5,174 nt of DNA, taken from NCBI GenBank assembly GCA_018895675.1, contig JAHIOG010000011.1:1-5174 (forward strand), in the 5' to 3' direction. The translations under genes were made by a program, and so were the position numbers. Within the stretch, counting starts at the first letter, position 1. Each line of letters begins with the position of its first letter. Shown here one piece after another: positions 1-4,630 of this stretch. The stretch is from a bacterium. Lineage in GTDB: Bacteria; Fidelibacterota; UBA2242. A model generated the notes under the pieces. That model had not been told where the DNA came from and did no database searches. It worked only from the letters and a program-made list of their open reading frames with translations.

Positions 1-14
1 AAAGGGCTAACCTC

Positions 15-31
15 AAACCCTGAAAGGGTTT
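15..31. repeat. Short perfect hairpin (7-bp arms, 3-base loop)
   Basis: The arms AAACCCT (15-21) and AGGGTTT (25-31) are perfect reverse complements around the loop GAA. No run of T follows, so it is not a convincing intrinsic terminator. It resembles the three hairpins at 119-206 in its CCC/GGG core and probably belongs to the same class of small palindromic repeat. The sequence AAAGGGCT also occurs directly repeated at 1-8 and close by at about 51-58, flanking this hairpin. Confidence 0.55.
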
Positions 32-118
32 AATAAAATGTTAAAAGGAAAAGGGCTTACATCATAAAGAAATACACTCATGCCTGGCTGGCATTTAAAG
101 CGATTGATCGGATTGATT

Positions 119-206
119 TAACCCCTTTGGGGTTAGTGAGATTCTGCGTCATTTATGTCAACCGGTTTTACCGGATGTTATTCATGTTAATCCCCTTGCG
201 GGGATT
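119..206. repeat. Cluster of three small palindromes, probable interspersed repeat
   Basis: Three perfect hairpins lie in 88 bp: TAACCCC-TTT-GGGGTTA (119-135), CCGGT-TTT-ACCGG (162-174) and AATCCCC-TTGC-GGGGATT (189-206, arms 189-195 and 200-206). They share a C-run/G-run core and short loops but differ in arm sequence and spacing. Read through in one frame, the first gives a TPLGL-type peptide and the last an IPLRG-type peptide, like readthrough peptides I recall from interspersed palindromic repeats in Bacteroidota and related genomes. I infer a non-coding interspersed repeat that inserted before the operon. The palindromes are directly visible; the family assignment is from memory. Confidence 0.55.
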
Positions 207-232
207 TATGAAAGAGATGAAAGGTTCACAGA

Positions 233-261
233 TTGTACAGGGATTTGTCTTGCATTATAAG
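233..261 (+). promoter_or_regulatory. Possible sigma-70-like promoter
   Basis: TTGTAC (233-238) and TATAAG (256-261) are separated by 17 bases, close to the TTGACA/TATAAT consensus and well placed before the first gene at 295. It overlaps the sigma-54-like string, so at most one of the two is likely to be the real promoter. If the host uses a Bacteroidota-type housekeeping sigma factor, the E. coli consensus would not apply. Confidence 0.25.
239..254 (+). promoter_or_regulatory. Possible sigma-54 (-24/-12) promoter element
   Basis: The string AGGGATT-TGTC-TTGCA has the GG (240-241) and GC (252-253) dinucleotides separated by exactly 10 bases and a perfect TTGCA -12 half. The -24 half is poor (AGGGATT against the consensus TGGCACG). 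The implied transcription start would be near 265, leaving a leader of about 30 nt before the first MinD-type gene. It is noted because ORP operons in Desulfovibrio are known to be sigma-54 dependent. With one weak half, chance is a real possibility. Confidence 0.3.
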
Positions 262-294
262 CCTGAAGTATATGACGATTAAACCGGAGAATAT

Positions 295-1161
295 ATGAAA
301 ATTGCCATAGCCAGCGGTAAAGGCGGTACGGGAAAAACAACTCTTTCCACAAATTTAGCTGTTCTTCTGGCGGAAACTGAAAAAGTAATATTAACAGACC
401 TCGATGTAGAAGAACCTAATTCAGGGCTTTTTATTAAAGGTAATTTGATTCATCAGGAAGAGAAGTTTAAGATGGTTCCCCGGTGGAATTCCGAAAAATG
501 TGCACTCTGCGGCAATTGTCAAAAAGTTTGCAATTTTCATGCAGTGATTCAGATTGTTGATCAAATAATGGTTTTCCCGGAATTGTGTCACAGCTGTTAT
601 GCCTGTTCGGAATTGTGTCCGGCAAATTCACTGCCGATGATTCCTCAAAAAATGGGGGAACTGCGCGAATATAAACTCGGTAATCTAATCTTTATTGAAA
701 GCAAACTGGATATTGGACAGGAGCAGGCTGTTCCGTTGATTGCCCAAACCAATAAGTACGTGGATGAGAAATATTCAGGTGAAATAATCAAACTCTATGA
801 TTCGCCTCCGGGAACTTCCTGCCCCGTGATTGAAGCCACCAAAAGCGCTGATTTTGTAATATTGATTACCGAACCAACTCCTTTTGGATTACACGACCTG
901 ACATTGGCTGTGGAAACTATGCGAGAGTTAGGTAGGGAATTTGGCGTTGTTGTGAATAGATATGGAATCGGAAATGATGATGTGATAGATTATTGTGAAA
1001 GTGAAAAAATTCCTGTGATTGCGAAAATTTTCAACAGCCGACGAATTGCCGAACTCTATTCCAGAGGGAATTTGCTCTATCGGAAAATTCCGGCAGTGAA
1101 AGATGAACTTGTGAAAGTTTTAGACTTCGTTAAAGGGAATTTAGACAGAGGTGAAACGTGA
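295..1161 (+). CDS. MinD/Mrp-type P-loop ATPase with inserted ferredoxin domain (COG1149), first copy
   Basis: This 288-residue cytoplasmic protein belongs to the MinD superfamily ATPases that carry an inserted 2[4Fe-4S] ferredoxin domain. The deviant Walker A GKGGTGKT lies at residues 8-15 with signature lysine K9. A DLDVEEPN segment follows at 35-42, the switch-II-like DSPPGTSCP at 169-177 and TEPTPFGLHDL at 192-202. Two CxxCxxCxxxC motifs (C69, C72, C75, C79 and C98, C101, C104, C108) would bind two [4Fe-4S] clusters. Such proteins occur in pairs in anaerobes, next to COG1433 proteins, as in the Desulfovibrio orange-protein cluster; a role in ATP-driven metal or cluster handling is inferred, not proven. 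The ATG is preceded by GGAGA (286-290) with suitable spacing. The gene overlaps the next by 4 bp (GTGA), so the two are probably translationally coupled. Confidence 0.93.
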   Translation: MKIAIASGKGGTGKTTLSTNLAVLLAETEKVILTDLDVEEPNSGLFIKGNLIHQEEKFKMVPRWNSEKCALCGNCQKVCNFHAVIQIVDQIMVFPELCHSCYACSELCPANSLPMIPQKMGELREYKLGNLIFIESKLDIGQEQAVPLIAQTNKYVDEKYSGEIIKLYDSPPGTSCPVIEATKSADFVILITEPTPFGLHDLTLAVETMRELGREFGVVVNRYGIGNDDVIDYCESEKIPVIAKIFNSRRIAELYSRGNLLYRKIPAVKDELVKVLDFVKGNLDRGET

Positions 1162-2030
1162 AAGAGATTGTGGTAATATCTGGAAAAGGCGGAACAGGTA
1201 AAACCTCTATTACAGCATCTTTTGCCTATTTGGATGGAAGGGAAATTGTAGTTGCCGATTGCGATGTTGATGCCGCCGATTTGCATTTATTAATGCAGCC
1301 AGACTTTGCAAAGTCGGAAAATTTCTACAGCGGTGTGATTGCGAATATAGATCAGAATGCTTGTACTAAATGTGATAAATGCGCTGAAGTTTGCCGGTTT
1401 GATGCAATACCGGTTATAAATGACCAATATATTGTACAGCCTCTTGATTGCGAAGGATGTGGATATTGTGCCAGAGTGTGTCCGGTAGATGCGATAACTA
1501 TGGAATCGCAGAATGTCGGTGACTGGTATATATCAACCACGAAAGTTGGCAGTGCAATGGTGCACGCTAAGCTGGGAATCGGCGCGGAAAATTCAGGCAA
1601 ATTAGTTGCTAAAGTAAAAAACGAAGCAAAGAAAATTGCCGAAGGGCAAGGCAAAAAATATGTGCTTGTCGATGGATCGCCCGGCATCGGCTGCCCGGTA
1701 GTTTCATCACTATCCGGCGCAAATTTTGTGGTGTTGGTAACTGAACCTACGGTTTCCGGTATTCACGATCTGAAAAGAGTTTATGAGTTGGTCAAGAAAT
1801 TTGGAATAAAAACTGGTTGTATTATTAATAAAGCCGATTTAAATAATGCGGTTGAAAAGGAAATTTTACAATTTTTATCTGAGAACGATATTAATCACAT
1901 AGCCAGTTTACCTTATGATGAAACTTTTACCAAAGCGATGACCAAAGGAAAAACAATTATGGAGTATGGTGGTGGTAGTATCCCGAGAATTATAGAAGAG
2001 AGTTGGGATAAAACTAAAGAGTTGGCTTAA
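1158..2030 (+). CDS. MinD/Mrp-type P-loop ATPase with inserted ferredoxin domain (COG1149), second copy
   Basis: This 290-residue paralogue of the preceding protein has the same architecture: Walker A GKGGTGKT at residues 9-16 with K10, DCDVDAADLH at 34-43, two CxxCxxCxxxC motifs, the segment DGSPGIGCP at 172-180 and TEPTVSGIHDL at 195-205. Its eight cysteines fall at 69, 72, 75, 79, 98, 101, 104 and 108, exactly the residue numbers of the first copy. MinD-family ATPases work as dimers, so a heterodimer of the two products is a reasonable inference. The start is GTG at 1158, inside the stop of the upstream gene, with AGAGGTG (1147-1153) as ribosome-binding site; aligning the Walker A motif with the first copy supports this start. 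A 22-bp gap with a strong ribosome-binding site separates it from the COG1433 gene. Confidence 0.93.
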   Translation: MKEIVVISGKGGTGKTSITASFAYLDGREIVVADCDVDAADLHLLMQPDFAKSENFYSGVIANIDQNACTKCDKCAEVCRFDAIPVINDQYIVQPLDCEGCGYCARVCPVDAITMESQNVGDWYISTTKVGSAMVHAKLGIGAENSGKLVAKVKNEAKKIAEGQGKKYVLVDGSPGIGCPVVSSLSGANFVVLVTEPTVSGIHDLKRVYELVKKFGIKTGCIINKADLNNAVEKEILQFLSENDINHIASLPYDETFTKAMTKGKTIMEYGGGSIPRIIEESWDKTKELA

Positions 2031-2052
2031 TAATTATAGAAATGGAGGGAAC

Positions 2053-2391
2053 ATGAAAATAGTGTTTACAACAAAAGGTTCAGAATGGGAGTCAAAAATT
2101 GATCCGCGATTCGGCAGAACCGAATATTTTTTAATTTATGATGAAGAAAGTGATGAATTGTCTTCTTTTGACAACCGGGCGATTAACGACGTCGCTCATG
2201 GCGCCGGACCTCAGACGGCTCAAAAACTTTTCGAACTTAAACCCGATGTTTTAATCACCGGTAACGGTCCCGGTGGAAATGCCGCCCGGGTACTGGGAAG
2301 CGCCAATATCAAAATTTTTGTCGGCGCCGGAGAAATGACTGCGAAAGAAGCCTTTGAAGCCTATAAAAAAGGTGAATTAAAGGAATTTTAA
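2053..2391 (+). CDS. NifX/NifB-type dinitrogenase iron-molybdenum cofactor family protein (COG1433, ORP-like)
   Basis: This single-domain protein of 112 residues has the length and layout of the COG1433 (Nitro_FeMo-Co) family, a small RNase H-like fold that binds metal-sulfur cofactors or their precursors. Recognisable segments are IDPRFGR (16-22), HGAGPQTA (49-56), ITGNGPGGNAARVL (68-81) and the C-terminal VGAGEMTAKEAFEAYKKGEL (90-109). It has no cysteine; H49 is its only histidine. No nitrogenase gene is in view, so FeMo-cofactor work is not implied. Beside two MinD-ferredoxin ATPases, the better comparison is the orange protein of Desulfovibrio, a COG1433 member that holds a Mo-Cu-S cluster. 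Start: ATG at 2053 after GGAGGG (2044-2049), the strongest ribosome-binding site in the window, suggesting high expression. The bound cofactor cannot be told from sequence. Confidence 0.9.
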   Translation: MKIVFTTKGSEWESKIDPRFGRTEYFLIYDEESDELSSFDNRAINDVAHGAGPQTAQKLFELKPDVLITGNGPGGNAARVLGSANIKIFVGAGEMTAKEAFEAYKKGELKEF

Positions 2392-2394
2392 TTT

Positions 2395-2598
2395 GTGAAT
2401 AATGATATTTGCAAATGGTATCCGGTATGCCCGATGAAATGGTTTTTTGAGAACGGCAAACTTGACGGAAAATGGGTTAATGATTATTGCTTTAGCGACT
2501 GGACAGAATGCGTTCGTTACGAAATGGAAGAATCGGGGAAATATCACCCCGACAATATGCTACCCGATGGGAAGATAGATGAGAGATTACAATATTGA
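2395..2598 (+). CDS. Small conserved four-cysteine protein
   Basis: This 67-residue protein has four cysteines at 6, 12, 32 and 39 (Cx5C, then Cx6C) among many aromatic residues, with the segments CKWYPVCPMKWFFENG (6-21), CFSDWTECVRYEMEE (32-46), YHPDNMLPDG and a terminal IDERLQY. It recalls a small protein family common in methanogens and anaerobic bacteria that is often labelled uracil-DNA glycosylase in databases, apparently by error transfer; nothing here resembles a glycosylase fold and the protein is far too short. The four cysteines suggest a zinc or iron-sulfur site (inference). The start is GTG at 2395, 3 bp after the COG1433 stop, with AAAGGA at 2379-2384 inside the upstream coding end; the first cysteine at residue 6 supports it. 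It overlaps the DUF364 gene by 20 bp, so it is embedded in the operon. Confidence 0.8.
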   Translation: MNNDICKWYPVCPMKWFFENGKLDGKWVNDYCFSDWTECVRYEMEESGKYHPDNMLPDGKIDERLQY

Positions 2599-3310
2599 CA
2601 ATAAGCCGGAACCGTTGGAAGTCCTGTTTACAAAATATAAGGTCAATTTTTCCAATGTTCACAAAGTGGTTACCGGCGCCAAATATACGGCGTTACTTCT
2701 AAAAAATGGAAATATTGGCGTATGCGCTAATTTTGGTAATAGAATTGAGGACAATCCCGGAAAATATACCAAGCTTGATTTAAAAAATATTTCCCATAGA
2801 ATTTTTTTAACCGCTTACTTTAACGCCCTATTAAACTACACTGATGACTACAAAAAAAGTGGCGATATATTCGATATTATCGATTTTCGAAAATATAAAA
2901 ATATCGTAATGATAGGTCTCTTTAAACCGATAGTTCGAAAATTTGAAGAAGAAAATATATCTCTTTCCGTATTCGATTATCTAAAAGATGATTCGGTTTT
3001 AATTTCAGGTTCAAAAAAGTCAGATTATTTGAAAAAAAGCGATGCCGTGATTCTTTCTTCCACAACAATTTTTAATAACACATTTGAAGAGATTATTAAG
3101 AGTTCGAAAGAACAGTGTGATATTTTTCTATTGGGTCCATCATCGATTATGAGTAAAGAAATTCTTAAATATAGAAATATAAATATTATATTTGGATCCA
3201 TCTTTGAAAAAAATGATGAAAGAATCCTGGATATTATTAAAAATGGTGGAGGCACAAAATATTTTCAGCCATATGGAAGAAAAGTATATTTGGAAAATGT
3301 GAGTGACTGA
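2579..3310 (+). CDS. DUF4213/DUF364 family protein, putative metal-chelation domain
   Basis: This 243-residue protein appears full length for the DUF364 family (Pfam name: putative heavy-metal chelation domain), whose biochemical role is unsettled. The N-terminal part, around residues 27-60, resembles DUF4213 (KVVTGAKYTALLLKNGNIGV). The Rossmann-like C-terminal DUF364 part spans about 107-238, with IVMIGLF (109-115), SDAVILSSTTIFNNT (154-168), LLGPSSIMSKEIL (184-196) and GGGTKYFQPYGRKV (223-236). Its only cysteines are C49 and C180. It starts at ATG 2579 inside the preceding small gene, with GGGAAGA just upstream, and its TGA shares a base with the next ATG (TGATG), so translation is probably coupled on both sides. 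Sampled stretches are only about 22-28% G+C, clearly lower than the genes before it. The substrate or metal is unknown. Confidence 0.8.
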   Translation: MRDYNIDNKPEPLEVLFTKYKVNFSNVHKVVTGAKYTALLLKNGNIGVCANFGNRIEDNPGKYTKLDLKNISHRIFLTAYFNALLNYTDDYKKSGDIFDIIDFRKYKNIVMIGLFKPIVRKFEEENISLSVFDYLKDDSVLISGSKKSDYLKKSDAVILSSTTIFNNTFEEIIKSSKEQCDIFLLGPSSIMSKEILKYRNINIIFGSIFEKNDERILDIIKNGGGTKYFQPYGRKVYLENVSD

Positions 3311-4152
3311 TGAAAACATATCTTGATTGCCTGCCCTGTTTTTTACAACAAACGCTCAGGGCGGGGCGAATTGCCACGGATGACGAGAAAATCTTAAAGC
3401 AACTTTTAGATGATGTTGGGATGATGTTAAAAGATATCCCGCTGGATAATACGCCTCCGGAAACAGGAATGCTGATTTACCAAAAAATCAGTCAAATAAC
3501 CGGAAATAAAGATCCTTATAAAGTGATTAAAAAAGAGAACATTGACAATGCGCTTTCCCTGTATCCCGAGATGGAAAAACTGGTTGACAGATCTAATGAC
3601 AAGTTACTTACAGCGATAAAGCTGGCAATAGCGGGTAATGTAATTGATTTTGGGGTAAACAGGGAATTTGATATTGAGAAAGAAATTAGCGAGACGCTTC
3701 GTAACGAACTAGTTTTAAAAGACTATGAAGATTTTAAAGAAGCTTTAGATAAAGCAAAGGGGATTTTATATATTGGCGATAATGCCGGAGAAGCGGTCTT
3801 TGATAAAATCCTGATTGAGCAATTGAAAAAACCGGTGGTTTATGTTGTAAGAGGACGTCCGGTTATTAATGATGTTACTTTTCAGGACGCTGTTTCTGCG
3901 GGAATAGATAAGGTGGCGCGAGTCATTTCTTCCGGGACTCCGGCGCCGGGAACAATCCTCAAAACCTGTAATCTGGATTTTATCAAATTGTTTAAAAGTG
4001 CGAATATGGTTATCAGTAAAGGTCAGGGAAATTATGAAGGACTATCAGGAGAAGATCGTTCCATCTCTTTCTTGCTGAAAGTTAAATGCCACGTTATTGC
4101 ACGTAATATTGGCGTTAAAGTTGGAGATATTATTTTGCGAAATAGCCGTTGA
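3310..4152 (+). CDS. DUF89 family protein, metal-dependent phosphatase-like (ARMT1-like fold, COG1578)
   Basis: This 280-residue protein belongs to the short prokaryotic DUF89 branch marked by an N-terminal cysteine pair, DCLPC (C7, C10). Family motifs are in order: AGNVIDFG (108-115), IGDNAGE (155-161), RGRPVINDVT (181-190), SSGTPAPGT (207-215) and SKGQGNYEGL (236-245). D157, N158 and D188 match the expected metal ligands of the family; characterised members are Mn, Co or Ni-dependent phosphatases proposed to remove damaged or surplus phosphometabolites. The natural substrate of this branch is not known. The ATG at 3310 overlaps the previous stop by one base and the CxxC at the extreme N-terminus supports it. 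Coupling to DUF364 suggests a shared pathway (inference). No strong terminator follows, only a 97-bp gap. Confidence 0.9.
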   Translation: MKTYLDCLPCFLQQTLRAGRIATDDEKILKQLLDDVGMMLKDIPLDNTPPETGMLIYQKISQITGNKDPYKVIKKENIDNALSLYPEMEKLVDRSNDKLLTAIKLAIAGNVIDFGVNREFDIEKEISETLRNELVLKDYEDFKEALDKAKGILYIGDNAGEAVFDKILIEQLKKPVVYVVRGRPVINDVTFQDAVSAGIDKVARVISSGTPAPGTILKTCNLDFIKLFKSANMVISKGQGNYEGLSGEDRSISFLLKVKCHVIARNIGVKVGDIILRNSR

Positions 4153-4249
4153 AAGACTCAGACAAAATCCGAGTTTAATACTTGCCGAATGGGAAAAATA
4201 AGAAGAGCGAAGATATATTATTCTAAGAAAAAGAAAGTTAGATAAAATA
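4153..4249. other. 97-bp intergenic gap with a possible small gene remnant
   Basis: This is the largest gap in the gene run. I see no strong hairpin followed by T residues and no clear promoter. One frame, entering from within the end of the DUF89 gene, reads AVERLRQNPSLILAEWEK and stops at the TAA of 4199-4201, just after an A5 run (4194-4198). A one-base insertion in that run would continue it as IRRAKIYYSKKKKVR to a TAA at 4243-4245, right before the next gene. This may be a frameshifted small gene or mere chance; I do not recognise a family. Confidence 0.3.
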
Positions 4250-4630
4250 ATGACTTATAATCATATTGGCTTGACTATTTCGGAATCTTCCGACATCCGA
4301 AAATTTTATCAAAATATTCTCGGCATGGAACCGCAGCGAAATTTTGTGCTAAATCATTTTTTGGCAAAAACAATTTTTGGGATGGAGCAAGAATTAGAGG
4401 TTTATTCCGGTAAAATTGGAAATCTGGAATTGGAACTATTTATTACCGATCAAGAAATATCGACAATATGTAATCATATCTGTCTTTCAGTATCGGAGCG
4501 GGATAAGTTTATTAATGAAATTAAAGAAAATGGATATGAGTGTATAGTTTTGAAACGTGAGATGTCCGATCTTGTTTTTATCAAAGACAAATCCGGAAAT
4601 CTTTTTGAAATAAAAGAAGAGGAAAAATGA
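4250..4630 (+). CDS. VOC superfamily protein (glyoxalase/bleomycin resistance/dioxygenase fold)
   Basis: This 126-residue single-chain VOC protein has two babab modules. The first holds NHIGLT with H5, a typical FYQNILGM segment (19-26) and an acidic strand LELELF (59-64). The second holds NHICLSV with H76 and the closing KDKSGNLFEIKE with E120. H5, E60 or E62, H76 and E120 are in the usual positions of the divalent-metal ligands, so the site looks intact. Reactions in the superfamily vary too widely to name a substrate. Its gene is AT-rich and its upstream region has only a weak purine-rich stretch rather than a good ribosome-binding site; no other start codon is available between the in-frame stop at 4199 and 4250. 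It ends in an ATGA overlap with the transporter gene, tying the two together. Confidence 0.85.
   Translation: MTYNHIGLTISESSDIRKFYQNILGMEPQRNFVLNHFLAKTIFGMEQELEVYSGKIGNLELELFITDQEISTICNHICLSVSERDKFINEIKENGYECIVLKREMSDLVFIKDKSGNLFEIKEEEK

Larger units (their letters stand above)
64..282 (+). pseudogene. Possible gene remnant lacking a start codon
   Basis: One frame is open from 37 to the TAA at 280-282. At 64 it reads ATA AAG AAA TAC ACT CAT GCC TGG CTG, giving (I)KKYTHAWLAFKAIDRI, which looks like a natural protein N-terminus except that ATA stands where ATG would be expected. A purine-rich AAAAGG stretch lies about 13-20 bases upstream. After about 18 codons the frame runs into the palindromic repeat cluster and then ends with HYKPEVYDD. 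I infer a decayed gene whose start was lost and which was invaded by repeats. I cannot name the family with confidence. A fortuitous open frame through repeats is the main alternative. Confidence 0.25.

Noticed and set aside
1..206. CRISPR array from the repeated hairpins
   Set aside because: The palindromes differ in sequence and spacing and there are no constant direct repeats with uniform spacers.
1077..1286. Open frame on the minus strand across the junction of the two ATPase genes
   Set aside because: It lies wholly within two clearly coding plus-strand genes, has no recognisable domain and no supporting ribosome-binding site.
1352..1687. 111-codon minus-strand open frame inside the second ATPase gene
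   Set aside because: It is opposite the ferredoxin domain, whose plus-strand motifs are unmistakable; the cysteine and proline richness of the antisense peptide is an artefact of the opposite frame.
2053..2391. Nitrogenase FeMo-cofactor gene (nifX)
   Set aside because: No nif structural or assembly gene is in view and the neighbours match ORP-type clusters, so a nif symbol would be misleading.
3025..3255. Minus-strand open frame inside the DUF364 gene
   Set aside because: The low-complexity, isoleucine-rich peptide is expected from the antisense of an AT-rich gene.
4153..4180. Intrinsic terminator after the DUF89 gene
   Set aside because: Only a 4-bp ACTC/GAGT pairing with a long loop and no T run; too weak to call.
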